Of a stretch of DNA of 64,000 bases, positions 1-12,140 are shown piece by piece. The first letter of the stretch is position 1. The number at the start of each line of letters is the position of its first letter. The notes beneath the pieces were generated by a model. It ran no database searches. It worked only from the letters and a program-made list of their open reading frames with translations, and was not told the origin of the DNA. The translations under genes were made by a program, and so were the position numbers. The DNA is taken from assembly GCA_035235625.1 (NCBI GenBank), contig CP141140.1, positions 54,555,351 to 54,619,350 on the forward strand. The letters are read 5' to 3'. Source of the DNA: Saururus chinensis. Lineage: Eukaryota > Streptophyta > Magnoliopsida > Piperales > Saururaceae.

Positions 1-180
1 GAGTTATCTTATTTTGATAGTCGTCATGTAAAATTAGCCCGGGTCAATTGCCTTTGACCTCTTTTTGATCTTTACTCACTAACCCATTTTTGTAGTCATG
101 CTGGGTTAGTCTGGGTCAATCTGCTCCTCCTTAGCCTCCTCATCTATCTATGGCTTCTCCCCCCCCCTTTGTTGGTTTTG

Positions 181-212
<32 letters not shown>

Positions 213-300
213 AATTAGCTCCTTGTGCATCTGGTGCTCTCTGCTCCTCTTTCCCTTGCTACTCGTGCCAAAGAAGCATGACCACAAACTTTTTGACTAC
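1..300 (+). repeat. Head repeat, first of three diverged copies
   Basis: Phrases such as AGTCATGCTGGGTTAGTCTG recur, diverged, at about 3740-3980 and 4090-4400. Each copy is followed by a C/T-rich tract and a short stretch about a GAAGAA/GAAGCATGACC motif. This copy contains a (CT)n tract at 181-202. Confidence 0.6.
181..202 (+). repeat. (CT)11 microsatellite
   Basis: An uninterrupted CT dinucleotide run within a longer pyrimidine-rich tract. It makes the local open reading frame at 169-360 a low-complexity artefact. Confidence 0.9.
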
Positions 301-350
301 CCAATGCCTGTTTCGCCACAAGTAGTCAAGAGAAAACAATTGTATTTATA

Positions 351-1690
351 CATAAGATGATTGGGCTAGGACACTTATTAAACGATAAGGACTTCTCCGA
401 AATATTGTGATACACGATACACACTAACCATCCTAATGGAAAATTCATTTTTATCCTAATGTAATTATATAGCTTTTGGAAGTAATAACATGTTTTCTTA
501 GACAACTATATTTTTAGAATCATTTTTGTTTTCAGAATAACATTATCATAGTATATGTTTTTCAAAACATTTGTTTTTAAAATCATGTTAAAAAATGATG
601 AAAGGCTTATGAAAATCATGTTTTCAAAACTAGAGTTTTTTAGGCATAAGTTTTCAAAATGAATTTCTATATTGTAAAGTGTTTACAAAAGTTGCATGTT
701 ATGCATATGTTTTTAAAAATATTTGTTTTTATAATCATGTTGAAAAATTATAAATGGCTTATGAAAATCATGTTTTCAAAACAAGAGTTTTTTAGTTATG
801 AGTTTTCAAAATGAATTTCTAAACTGTAAAGTACGTTTTCAAAAGTTGCATGTTATGTTTCTAGACTAGAGTATCAAATATTTGTTCGCCTTTTTTTCAA
901 ATGATAAAAATGAAAATACCTACTTACATATTTTCTAAAATAATTTTCAAGTTGCATAGTATGTTTTCAAGACTGCATTATCAGTTTTCAAATTGTATGG
1001 TATTTTTCAAAAGGTGATAGTCGAACGTTTGTCACTTGATTTCAGAAAATAAAAGTAAATTACTGTTTTCAGCTATGACTGTTATTAAATTATAATTTAG
1101 AACTCTCCTTTCACAACTTGTGTTTTTTGAAAAAAAACTTGTTTTCAAATACTATGAAGGAAAGGTTTAAAAAAAGTAGTTTTGAATTTTGAAAGGATTT
1201 CAAAACTCGCGTTCCAAGAAAGAATATTGCTTTTGAATTTAAAAGTGAAATTTTTAGCTTTGTAAGAAGCATGTTGGGTCCACATGCTTCTTAAGTAGCT
1301 TAACAACCTATGAAAAATCATTTTCAACCTTGCACTTTCAAATCATGCCATATAAAGCTGTGCATGTATTTGAAAAATATTATTTTTATACCTGTTGAAT
1401 ACTTTTTTCGAACACTTGTGAGTTTGGGAAACATGGCTTTGAAACTATTTTTGTGAAAATATGCTACGCAGTTGCGTTGTAAAAATTTCCCTTGAACTAA
1501 TGACATGCAGAGTCTTGAAATCATGTTTTTTGGAAGCAAATCTTTTTAGAAAATAATATTTTGAGAGCTGAGTTTTTTCTATGACAAAACATGATCTTTG
1601 TAATATGCTTTATAAAAACTTGCTATGCAACCAGCATATGTATTCTTTTGCTTTTTTTGTTGAAAAGTCAATATGAAAACATGATATAAA
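351..1690 (+). repeat. Long direct repeat, copy 1
   Basis: This block is collinear with 4451-5660. Shared landmarks include AACGATAAGGACTTCTCCGA at 381 and 4480 and TGACATGCAGA...CTTGAAATCATG at 1500 and 5484. The offset falls from about 4.1 kb to 4.0 kb, so indels have accumulated. The content is runs of TTTTCAAAA-like words with no coding signal. Confidence 0.75.
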
Positions 1691-2285
1691 TTTTGAAAAT
1701 TTGTTAGCCTAGTTTTTTAAATTTCTTTTCAAAATTGTACTTCTCCAAACTTGCTTTTGAAATCATGTCATGCAGATTTGTGAAAATTATGGTTCTTGTA
1801 TCAATATATAGGCAAAGCCACAACTAGCACCCCACCATATTTTGCTCACCTCTTGACCTCAAGGAGTCCTTGCTTGGAACTCTAGAAATTCACCCTCTAC
1901 CATCCGAGTTGCATCCTTGGTGGATGGTAAAGCCATGAGACAAAAGTTGGTTGGGAGGACTTCTCTCACCTAACTTGTGTCAACAATAGTTTTTGAATTG
2001 AGATGTGGCTGGTTGGGCAGCAAGTGGGGGAGGTGGATGTGAAGTAGTCACCACTGCCAACCTACATACTTACATAGGTATGATACGTGAGAAATTGGAC
2101 GGGGACCTATAACAAGGTTCACAATATCTTTTGTCATAGATATATCTAAGATCTATGGGAGATATTTGGAAAAAAGTATTGGTTGCCCAAATTTGATGTT
2201 CTCACATGTATTTTATTAATCTAATCATATATAACATCTAAAACTCCTAGCACTAATGTCAAACAATCGTAACACCACATGAATA

Positions 2286-2467
2286 CAGTTATACTAAAAT
2301 ATATTGTGTTTGTCAATTAGAAAATATGATCAATAGGAATAGAGAACGTCAAGGTTGAATCTAGTGTCAATGATTTACAGTTATACTAAAATAAATTATG
2401 TTTATCAATTAGAAAATATGGTCAATAGGAATAGAGAATGTCAAGGTTGAATTTAGTGTCAATGATT
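2286..2467 (+). repeat. Tandem duplication, period 92 bp
   Basis: Two adjacent copies beginning CAGTTATACTAAAATA at 2286 and 2378, each ending in GTGTCAATGATT. They differ at only a few positions, so the duplication is fairly recent compared with the surrounding repeats. Confidence 0.85.
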
Positions 2468-2991
2468 AAAGTGGATAACACGATGGTGTACATCTAAATA
2501 AGACTTGGTAGTCAGACTAGAATATATAGCAATAAATAGCTTGAGTGGAGGTTGGAGGCTACCTGCCCACTAGAAGGCTAAGCATATTGGAATCCAAGTG
2601 GGCACAATATTCTTCCCACATCATCATCTTTTGGTAGGTACTTAAATACACAAATACCTCTCATACACTTATATAGATGCAAGTGTGAATAACGAAAGGA
2701 GGAAGGGACTGGATGGGAAAAATGTCATGAGTGAAGGTTTAGAAGGGGTCCAAGATATCAGAAATACTTTTGATATTTTATTTGAGATATTTCAGATATA
2801 TCCAAGATATGTTTTTCCCAATGTCTTGTTTAAGTGTAGAGTGTCGAGGGAAAAAGTTAAGATTGACATCATGTAGCTGCGTGGAGTGCATTATCACAGT
2901 CCCTACTACATACAATTCCATGGGGAGTTGTAGGAGTTCACAATATCTGTCATTGTTAATATATGCAAATATGTTCTACCAGCTGCCACCC

Positions 2992-3460
2992 AAAATAAGA
3001 CGAAGCAACCTTCCACATGCCAATGGCTCTCCTCTGCCAACATGTCATTAGCCCGGAAGCAACCAGTGGTCAGTGCAGAAGGACATAAAAATTGAGTTTG
3101 GCCAAACTGAAGCAACCATGGTGAAGCACAGAAAATAAGATGAAGCAACCTTACACATGCCAGTGGCTCTCCTCCACCAACCAAAAATAAGATGAAGCAA
3201 CCCTCCACATGCTAGTGGTTCTCCTCCACCATCATGTCATTAGCCTTGAAGCAGCCAGTGGTGCAGGGTAGAAGGACAAAGAAATTGAGTCTGGCCAAAC
3301 TGAAGCAACCAAACCTTGCAGTAGTGCAGAAGTACATAGGGATGTCAAATATGTTGATGATGGGCTCTCCTCAGCCAGCATTTCATTAGCCTAGAAGCAG
3401 CTAGTGGTGCAATGCAGAAGGGCATAAAAATTGAGTCTAGCTAAACTGAAGCAACCATGG
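2992..3460 (+). repeat. Irregular tandem array of four related units
   Basis: Units begin near 2992, 3131, 3181 and about 3356. They share AAATAAGATGAAGCAACC, CCACATGCCAGTGGCTCTCC, CATGTCATTAGCC and GGCCAAACTGAAGCAACC. The second unit is shortened to about 50 bp and the last lacks its head. Reading frames in both directions across the array are by-products of the repeat. Confidence 0.8.
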
Positions 3461-3498
3461 TGAACCATGGCACTGCAAGGTTCACCATGGTTGCTTCA
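3447..3498. other. Perfect 20-bp inverted repeat (hairpin)
   Basis: TGAAGCAACCATGGTGAACC at 3447-3466 is exactly complementary to 3479-3498, with a 12-nt loop at 3467-3478. It sits at the downstream edge of the tandem array and uses array sequence for one arm. RNA from either strand would fold into a stem of small-RNA-precursor size. I see no promoter or other proof of expression. Confidence 0.85.
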
Positions 3499-3739
3499 CC
3501 ATGGATGGTATATAGGGATGTCAAAGATGTTGACGATGGGGAAGGCGTGATCATCTTTTCAGTCGAATCAGCGTGGCTGAAAGAGAAAAAGGCAAAGTTT
3601 AAAGGAATGGTTTTGTATTTGTAGAATGCACTGGAAAAGAAAAATTTCCTGAAAGATTATCCAACATGGAGAAATCCTCCTTGGCAGGGAGATGACCTTT
3701 TGTTTACTCTCCGATCTTTGTTGCCCCACATGGAAGCAA

Positions 3740-4400
3740 TGTTTTATAAGCCAAACCTGACTTATTAACCTGTTTTGCTAGTCATGTTAGGTTAGCTAGC
3801 TTGGGTCAGTTGGCGGGGTCACCTTGATGCCAGTCCCTTCTTTTTTGTTCTTTTCTCATGAACCCATTTTGGTAGTCATGTTGGGGTTAGCCTGGGTCAA
3901 TCGGCTCCTTTCGTTTTTGGCTTTTACACCTCTCTCCCTCTGTGATGGCTTGTGCTTTCTCTTTCTCTAATTTTTCCCTTCCCCTCCAATGCTCTTTGCG
4001 CTCCTCTTTTCGTTGCTACTCACGCTGAAGAAAGATTAAGACGGGCATTTTTTTGTAACTCTTCGGTCTTTGCTGCCCCACATGGAAACAATGTTTTTAA
4101 AAGCCAACCTGACTACTGACTTGTTTTGATAGTCATGTGTGGTTAGCTCGGGTCAGTAAGTGGAGTCCACCTTGTTGTGATCGACTTCTACTTCTGTTCT
4201 TTTCACACTGATTCTGGTAGTCATGTCGGCAATTGATTCCTCTTCCACCTCCTCGTCCGTCTTTGGCTTCTCCACTCCACCTCCACTGGCTTGTGCTCTC
4301 TCTGACTCTCTAGTTGGTTTCCTGTGCTTCCGGTGACCTCTGCTCATCTTACCCTTCCTAATCATGCTGAAGAAGCATGACCACAAACCTTTGGATTGAC
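3740..4400 (+). repeat. Head repeat, copies 2 and 3
   Basis: Two further diverged copies of the 1-300 segment. Each opens with AAGCCAA...CCTGACT, then a GATAGTCATG/GCTAGTCATG phrase, then GGTTAGCT...GGGTCAGT. A C/T-rich tract and a TGCTGAAGAAG-like end follow. Copy 3 runs directly into long direct repeat copy 2. Confidence 0.6.
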
Positions 4401-4450
4401 TAGTGCCTCTATGGCCACAAGTAGTTAAGAGGGAAAGATTATACATATAC

Positions 4451-5660
4451 ATAGAATGATTAGGTTAGGACACTGATTGAACGATAAGGACTTCTCCGAA
4501 ATTTTGTGATACACACTAACCATCCTAAATGATTTTTTTATCCCAAAGGAACAATGTAATTTTTGGAAGAAATACATGTTTTCTATCACTACTATGTTTT
4601 CAAAATCATAACTGTTTTCAGAATAACATCATCATAGCATAATTTTTTCAAAACATTCGTTTTTAAATCATGTTACAAGAATTATAGTGGGCATATGAAA
4701 ATCATGTTTTCAAAGCAAGAGCTGTTTTAAGTCATGAGTTTTCAAAAGGAATTTCTAAACTGCAAATCATGTTTTTATAAGTTGCATGTTATATTTCCAA
4801 ACTGGATTATCAAATATTTGCACGTCCTTTTTTCAAAAGTTAGAAATTTAAAAAACTACTTGTGTATGTTCTAAAAATAATTTTTAAGTTGCATAGTATG
4901 CTTTCAAGACCGCATGATTAGTTTTCAAATTGCATGATATTTTTCAAAAGGGGATAATAGAAAGTGTATCACTTGATTTCAGAAAATAAAAGTAAATTAT
5001 TGTTGTTAACTATGAATCTAATTAAAATGTAATTTAAAACTCTCTTTTCACAATTTGTATTTTTTGAAAACTCTTGTTTCCAAAAATTATAAATCTATTA
5101 AGAAAAGGTTTAAAAATAGTAGTTTTGAATTTTGAAACGATTTCAAAACTTTTGTTCCAAGAATGAATACTGCTTTTGAATTTAAAAGTGAAGTTTTTTA
5201 GCTTCTTAAGAAGCATGTTGACCTAAGAAATATAATTTTCAAACATGCACTTTCAAATCCTGCCATGTAAAAGCACGTGTTTGAAAAATACTTTTTTCAT
5301 ACCTTTTGCATACATTTTTTAGCACTTGCTGTGAGTTTGGGAAGCATGTCATGTAGATTTTGAAAATATTTTTCTGAAAAATCTAACACTTGCTGTTAGT
5401 TTGGGAAACATGTTATGTGGATTTAAAAATATTTTTTTGAAAATATCTATGCATGTGCTTTTAAAAATTTTTCCTTGAACTAATGACATGCAGATTCTTG
5501 AAATCATGTTTTTTGGAAACAAATCTATTAGAAAACATTGTTTTGAGAGCTAAGTTTTTTCTCTGACAAAACATATTTCTAAAAACTTTGCTTTGCAACA
5601 AGCATATGTATTCTTTTACATGTTTGTTTTTGAAAATTCAATTGGAAAACATGAGATGCA
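4451..5660 (+). repeat. Long direct repeat, copy 2
   Basis: Second copy of the 351-1690 block in the same orientation. It carries small deletions and an extra local duplication near 5320-5410, where GTGAGTTTGGGAAGCATGT is followed by GTTAGTTTGGGAAACATGT. Confidence 0.75.
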
Positions 5661-5698
5661 AGTTTAGTATTAAGGTCTCCTTCAAAATAACCATGACA

Positions 5699-5921
5699 TG
5701 TAAATAGAATAGCATATGCTTGATTTATTATTTGGTACTTGCATATTAGTTTGAGATATTAGTTTATGAAGTTTTGTGATAGTAGTACATAACAAACTAC
5801 TTTTTGTGGTAAATGGAATAGCATATGCTTGATTTATTATTTGGTACCTGCATATTAGTTTGAGATATTAGTTTAAGAAGCTTTGTGATAGTAGTACATA
5901 ACAAACTACTTTTTGTGGTGG
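5699..5921 (+). repeat. Tandem duplication, period about 111 bp
   Basis: Two adjacent, nearly identical copies carrying AATAGCATATGCTTGATTTA and ACATAACAAACTACTTTTTG. The copies meet at about 5808-5810. Confidence 0.85.
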
Positions 5922-6206
5922 TTTATCCATTCTGTTAAGCGTTATCATCCCCCTGGTTACGTGTGAATCTTGTATGCATAGTTTTCAATGAGCAATCATT
6001 TCTAGGAAGATTCAGTAAGACATCTTTCATAGATATTAATTGTGTAATTTGCATGTTAGTTTAATTGAACATATTGCTTGGTGTATTTCATATAGTATCG
6101 TGCTAGGGCATGTAGAACTACATTTGGATCTGACCTGGTCGAGGTGCAACTCGTAAGTAGGCAGCTAGCATCATGTTACGATGTTGGTTTGATCTAAATC
6201 AGTACT

Positions 6207-6640
6207 TGTTAGCCTTTTTCTATAAGCTGTAGTTGTTTAGCCTTCTTCATGATCTAGTTAGCCGGCATGGTAATCATCGTAACAAAAGGTCATGGGAAAT
6301 AAATGACTTGATTCTCTTAAGGAACTTTGTGTATTTAAAATATACTAGCATGAGCTGTATGTTATTTTAGTTTGGTAAGTTTTTTATTTACGGTAAAAGG
6401 AAATCCTCTAGTAAATCAGGTTGTTAGCCTTTTTCTATAAGATGCAGTTTTTAGCTTCTTCATGATCTAGTTAGCCGGCATGGTAATCATCCTAATCAAA
6501 GGTCATGGGAAATAAATGACTTGATTCTCTTAAGGAAATTTGTGTATTTAAAATATACTAGCATGAGCTGTATGTTATTTTAGTTTGGTAAGTTTTTTAT
6601 TTATGGTAAAAGGAAATCCTCTAGTAAAATTGGGTTGTTA
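6207..6640 (+). repeat. Tandem duplication, period about 216 bp, at the LTR end
   Basis: Two copies each start GTTAGCCTTTTTCTATAAG and end GGTAAAAGGAAATCCTCTAG. The second copy runs straight into the GGGTTGTTACA terminus. The duplication therefore lies inside the LTR and abuts its end. Confidence 0.85.
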
Positions 6641-6642
6641 CA

Positions 6643-7279
6643 AATATGGTATTGGAGCACAAGGTTAGCGTTGAATTATCTGCTGGTAAGCATTGAATTA
6701 TGCTAGCTTTCGTGTTTGATATAGCAAGATGCTTGGATTGTTGAAAGTGCTTGTATGATTGTTGAAAAAGTTCTAAGGTTATGGAAAAGAGTGGGCAACT
6801 GTTTCAAGGATGTCAGGCCAGCATCTTGCCACCAGTTTGTATGTTGACAAGTTGAATGTTGAGTGCTAAATATTTGCAAGTTTTCAAATTGCAAGTTGTG
6901 TAGTGGTTGAGAGAAGTGAGTAGTGGAGTATTACACTGCTTATGTCTATTCCCACTTCAAAATGATCTCTTGTGGCACAAATTAAGAGAGTTTGAAATAG
7001 CTTTCCCCAATAAATTTTGCAACAAGGCTCTTAAGTAGGATCATATGTGGAATAGGATGAAGTGATTCTAGCTGCATCAATTCCCTCAATTCCACCATAA
7101 GAGTACACCCAAGTCTCAATGTTTTGGACATATTTAACGGGTGTTTTCAAATTTTCAAGAAAAGAAAAATAATTTGAAAACAGTATAGTAGTACAATGGA
7201 ATCATAGAAGATCTAGCGAGACTCGCTTGGTATACTTATCAAACTTCAAGGATGAAGTTCATTTATAAGCTAAGTAGGA
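6643..7279 (+). mobile_element. Very short retroelement internal region and start of 3' LTR
   Basis: The segment after the PBS holds no gag or pol similarity that I can see. Near 7240-7279 the sequence GATGAAGTTCATTTATAAGC then TAAGTAGGAT resembles the end of a gypsy internal domain. ATAACGACCAATAATTTT from 7281 looks like a mutated LTR start (TGTAACGACC). The internal region would then be about 640 bp, as in non-autonomous elements. The 3' LTR is lost within about 100-150 bp. Confidence 0.35.
6647..6658 (+). other. Retrotransposon primer-binding site
   Basis: TGGTATTGGAGC matches the plant initiator-Met PBS TGGTATCAGAGC at 10 of 12 positions and is followed by ACAAGG. It lies 4 bp after the LTR-type CA at 6641-6642. 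Reverse transcription of a (+) orientation element would start here. Confidence 0.6.
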
Positions 7280-7421
7280 TATAACGACCAATAATTTTGA
7301 CACTAATATTTTATTTATTCAATTCCTCCTATCTCCAAATCTTATACACTTATCCCACACCGCCACAGTGTCACCAGTAACAAAATTACACATCAAGCCT
7401 TACTGTACAACAAAACACGTC

Positions 7422-7437
7422 GGGGGGGGGGGGGGGG
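7422..7437 (+). repeat. G16 homopolymer
   Basis: An uninterrupted run of 16 G, 107 bp before the HRLI-like start codon. Its length is likely to vary between reads and assemblies, and it makes any frame crossing it unreliable. Confidence 0.9.
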
Positions 7438-7544
7438 AATTTCAGATAAAAAAACCTAAAATATCAGCTTTTATTCCTTCTTCCGTTCTGCTCCATCCGC
7501 ACGCAGACAGAGAGTGGCGATTGGATCCTTCGACGAGCAGTGTA

Positions 7545-7658
7545 ATGGGATTCACCTCCTTTGCCAGCCGCATCCTCTTTGCCTCCGTCTTCATCCCCTC
7601 TGCCTGGCAAGACTATGCAGCCTTTCCCGCTCACCCTCTCTCTTGCTCTTTGCTGTGA
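7545..7658 (+). pseudogene. HR-like lesion-inducing (HRLI/DoxX-like) first-exon fragment
   Basis: The 37-codon frame starts MGFTSFASRILFASVFIPSA and continues WQDYAAF before unrelated residues and a stop. Plant HR-like lesion-inducing proteins are membrane proteins of about 150-160 residues. They open with a very similar first membrane segment of the MGF.SF.GR.LFASVFILSAWQ type. The rest of the family sequence is absent nearby, and I see no GT donor right after the WQ codons. I therefore read this as a captured or truncated first exon, not a working gene. A true small exon with a degenerate donor is possible. The retroelement end at about 7.3 kb and the G16 run lie just upstream. Confidence 0.5.
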
Positions 7659-7659
7659 C

Positions 7660-10600
7660 TCTCTTTTCATTTGCTTAATCTAGAATCCGTGGGGATGTGA
7701 TTTTCCTCTTGAACATTGGCAAATCTGTCTTTTCTCTTGATGTGGCTTCGAATATGGTGGTATTTGTGTTGGTGTGGTAGGTTCCCTAGGAGCTGCATGT
7801 TCATGTATCTGATGGATTTTGTTCTGCTTCGTTGCTTTAATCCATGTAGGGATTGCAACTGATTTGTTTGTTTTCCATGTAGGTATCTGATGCACTTTTT
7901 AGAGGGTTCTTAATGATGTTAGGTATCTGGTGGACTTTTTAGAGGGTTCTCAATGTAGTTTTATCATTTTGTTTTCGGGAAAAAATTAATGTGGGGGAAA
8001 CCATGCAAAAAAGCTCAGGACTATGAGGGACTAGAGTGCAAATTGGCTGAGGTAGAGCTTATTGTCATATTACTTTGTAGTTCTTTTTTTTGTGGGTGAA
8101 TGTTTCTTGCGTAATAAGCACTTACCAAAGGAGATTAAGCATAGGACACATCTTGTGAGGAGAGCCAGAGTGCATGATTTTCTGATAGCCGTCGAAACCA
8201 TAATAAGTTGGGTTCACTTGGTAGTATCATTAATTATGTGTATATCAGGTTAGATGAATTTGTCTCTGTATTTTTTCTTTATTTTTATCTCTTTGATAGT
8301 TTGTGTCAGTTTTATTAAATATAAACAAGATTATGTTCAAATATATGTTCCTGTGCACACACTGGAGTACCTTGCAGCATTTTAGGCCTGATTTAGAAGT
8401 ACTGTTCAGAACTAAACTGCATTACCCATCGATATGTTGAGGTTGTCAGTTCCTTTTGGATAAATGGCAAAGCTGCCCAATCCATACTATGAAATAAAGG
8501 GTTTGGGAATATGTTGACCTATTGACATATTTCTATTACAAAAAAAGTTAATAGTCTGGTATGCGGTGGCAAGTAGAATATATTCTATGTGATCTAAATC
8601 TAAAATATTTAAGCACTTGATTTAATACATAAAGTAGGTTATGCTAGGCCTTGGCTATTGCAAACTTGGATAGGCTGCCAGAAGTTGGAATAAACTGTTC
8701 AAATTTCGTTTTATGGTTTTGCATTATCCAAATGCGACCTGAAATCAGAAGTAGGCAGCAATTGTCATTGTTGTTTAAGCTTGTTATTCTTCTGTTGTAG
8801 AAAATACTTCAACCAAACTTGTGGTTGGTGATGCTTAGAAGCCTATGACCTGATTTTCTGTTTGAGTTACAATAAAAAAGGTTCAAAGGCTGATCAACAC
8901 TAGCTTATTTTGTAGCTATATTGCTTCTAAGATTAACTTGTGCTTAAATTTTTATGTTCTCACCTTTCATGTCTAAAATAATATACTTCTTTCCTCTTAT
9001 ATTAAGTGTCCTATTGTTTTTTCAAAATGATCTTAAATTAGTTCATTGTGAAAAAAATAAATAGGACACTTAATATGGGATGGAGGGAGTAATTAGAGAA
9101 TGTGAAGTGGAAGGATCCTTACTTTTTAAGAAAGGACCTTTAGGTAAGATAAAAAATACGAATGTATATTTTTCTCATTTGTTTCAATAGTTTATCCATT
9201 ATGAAGATGGAGATGATTTGATTGATTTTTCAAGGTGTTTACCTGGGTCTCTTGTTCTTTTTTCTAATTTCACTCTTGACATTTGAATGCATTTTATGGA
9301 GAGTTAGTTACCAATGTATGCTAGTTTTCTGATCAAATATGTTATTGGAAAAAAACCAGCATGAGAAAAACCAGGCAATGAGCTTGGAATGACAAGGATG
9401 TAATAGGCTGACTTACTACTTACAGCCATCTATTTTTCATACAATTTTATTTTAGGTTTGTGTTTTTTGCGTAATGAGCTCTTCTAAAACCAGAAGTGGG
9501 TGACATCAGATTGCGGAAGATGAGGGAGCATGAGTTAACTTGTGCTTCTTTGAAACTCTAATAGGTTGGCTTCAAGTAGTGCTGTCAATTCAAATGTGTT
9601 ATCCTGCACTTGCAAATAAGTAAATATATTTGTCTTTCTTTCATCTCCTCCCTCTGCATGCATTTTGATAGTTTTATGTGTCCAGTGTTTATGACACATA
9701 TATCATGTGGGACAGAGGTAGTATATTTTAATGTGCAGTAATTTTGACTCTCAGCATTGTAGGCATGATGTAGCAATCCTTTCTAATTCGATTTAAATCC
9801 CAGGTCAATTATGTCAGTTACATTTGTGTAAATTGCAATGCTGAGCCAATCATAAAATTGAATCAAAGAGATTGTGAAAGAACTAACTTTGAACTCTTGT
9901 GTTGTTTATTTATTTCTTTATTCTTTTTGTTCCAAAACAAGATGTGAAAACTTTGCTTGTGGAGTGCAAAATAGAATTCTTTTCCTATATGATCTGAAGC
10001 TGATGGAATAGTTATTTAAATGTTCTGTGTTATTGACAGGAATGTTTCATTAGGCCATAATTGTTACAAAATGTTTTCACCTTTCAGATCTGAAAAACAA
10101 AGGCATGAGTTAAACTAAAAGGTTCTTCCTCATAATAAGTATTAACTAATGGAATTTGATGCATTAGCTCCTTTGTTTGACATAAAAATGGAATCCCATA
10201 CACCCTTACATCAGTGGAGTTTGGACAGTGTTTCATAACTTGCAGGACAAAGACATGTAGGATAGAAATTCTGCTGTTTCTTTCTAAAGGAGTTGTCATA
10301 TTGAAATGTAAGTGTGCCAACCAGCAAAATTCTCTCTTCAATATACATGTGTCAAGTTGATGAGTAGAGAAAAGATAATTGATGAGTTTACAGATGTGTG
10401 GAGTTGGTGATGTATATGTTTAGCTTTTTTGGAAAAGGTGGACAGACTAGTATTACTGAACAATTGGCATGGTGACAAATAAACTTTACCTCAAGGATAT
10501 TATTGTGGGAGTGAATGCTCTGAAATTTGTGCTTATGTAAGACCTTCTATGTGTCTACTTGCTGCAGGTTTTATTTTGCATTTATTTTCTTTGAAATGTT

Positions 10601-11800
10601 TGGTGCATTTCTAGTATTATACCAAAAGACTTACAACAGTGATATCGTATCAGGAAAATGAAAGCTAAGAAACAGGGCTATTTCACTATTGTATGTTTAA
10701 ATAACTATGTATAAACATATTTTAAAAAAGGTAGGCTTTTTTAAAGGTGAATGTGAGGCAAAGATATTATTTTTGAATTTTAACTTTGGCATCTGTCTTA
10801 TCTTGATAGTCTTTTTGTAACTCTGAAATTTGCCTTTTTATTATTGAGCATGTCCTTGATAATTGAGATGGGAAATGTGTGTGTTTATACCGTTAATTAA
10901 AATTTGTATAAGGTTAGAAATAAATTGTTTGCATGGTTTGGAATCTAATGCCATGTTTTCTTTGTGTAACGGTAGTGCTATGTACTCTATTAGTATTAGT
11001 TTCCATGGCCATCTGTGTGCAGCCATTCTACCAGCAAATGTGGATGGAAATAGAGAAAATGTCAAAAGGTTGGTTCATATGATTGTGTTGTGTTGTAAGC
11101 CTGTGAGGCTATATTGATACTTTATGTTAATCCTTAATGATATTGGAACTCAAGGATATGGCACTTGAAGAGGCATGAATGCTTAGGACTCACCATAGGT
11201 TAAGTATTGGATGTAATGTGAGGTAGGTCTTAGGTGGAATTCCTAGATGATAACGCATTATGTGATCATGGTATCAATGTAAATTAGTTTCTTTTAATTG
11301 ATTTTTTCTTTTTCCTATCCATGTTACCCCCATGAAACAGGAAATGGCTTTGGAATATATATCAGAAGATACTTGTAGAGAAGCGAAAAAATCTCAATAT
11401 CATCTAGGCTGAAGAGAGAAAGATTGACATTGAGAAAGAGTTCAAGTCTACGCAGCAACTTTCAATCTAGAAGGAGAATGATTATATTTTTACCAACATG
11501 GTACTCTCTATGCTTCTCCTCACCATGCTTGATTGTATAGGATCACTTATGCACGTATGTATGACTAGCATCATTCATGTAATTAACTATGGTTTTATAA
11601 TAGGGTTCTAATAGAGATTTGGGAAAGTGAAAAGACAATGCTGAGCATGATGGTTATTAAAAAGGCAAATCATAGATATGTGGTTAGTCTTGCTCATCAT
11701 GTTGATGCCTTTTTTTTAATGCATTTTTGTTAAATTTTCTCCTCCCCTTATCAGTCTGTTACTATTCCTAAATTTCTGATGCCAGGAGGAGAAACGTACC
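7660..11800. other. Spacer with intron-like sequence, no supported gene
   Basis: AT-rich sequence with T-rich tracts and no long frame or recognised family. One exon-like patch at about 11,338-11,460 follows a good acceptor (GAAACAG) and reads as charged, Lys/Glu-rich residues, but it is broken by stops and unrecognised. A small Stowaway-like MITE sits at 8986-9089. The short frames at 8062, 9585, 10,084 and 10,863 have no features of real proteins. Confidence 0.6.
8986..9089. mobile_element. Stowaway-like MITE (Tc1/mariner type)
   Basis: A 104-bp element bounded by TA on both sides (8984-8985 and 9090-9091). The right end reads AATATGGGATGGAGGGAG and the left end is its diverged complement, CTTCTTTCCTCTTATATT. 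The inner arms AAGTGTCCTATT and AATAGGACACTT match exactly. The CTCCCTCC...GGAGGGAG terminus flanked by TA is the usual Stowaway pattern. Confidence 0.85.
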
Positions 11801-12140
11801 ATAGTCCTGGGGGGAGGGGAAGCGTTTTATATGCTCCCCGATTCAATGGGCCCAATATAAGCCACAAATCAGGGAGTGACACGTTACAAAGGGGAGACCA
11901 CCTGAACGGTGACGGAAGAACCAGCTTCACGTTACCTCTGTCTTTCCTTCTGTTCACTTACCCATTCCCTCCATCTGAAAATCTCCCGCCCTCCCACCTC
12001 TCCTTATCCCTATCGCCGGTGAGATCTGGAAGGACGTTTTGGGCAAGCTCTTAGGAGGAGTCCGCCATCTTTCCCGGTGACGTGAGCTCGGTCTCTCTCC
12101 AGCACGCCTTCTCCTCTTCCACGTAAACCCCCTCCACCTC

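Larger units (their letters stand above)
1..6642 (+). mobile_element. Candidate LTR region of a gypsy-type element, 3' end at 6642
   Basis: This AT-rich stretch has no credible gene and is built from direct and tandem repeats. Its right edge reads GGGTTGTTACA, the usual CA end of a plant gypsy LTR. Five bases later comes TGGTATTGGAGC, close to the initiator-Met primer-binding site TGGTATCAGAGC. That junction is the main support for calling the upstream sequence LTR. A phrase near 6105-6190 (GTAGAACTACATTTGGATC and following) resembles one inside the 3.4-kb LTRs at 30,360 and 34,860. I cannot see the left end, which may lie before the window, so the extent is uncertain. Confidence 0.4.

Noticed and set aside
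2770-3208. Overlapping frames of 93 and 100 codons on opposite strands
   Set aside because: They cross the tandem array and repeat its unit in protein form. No family likeness or start context.
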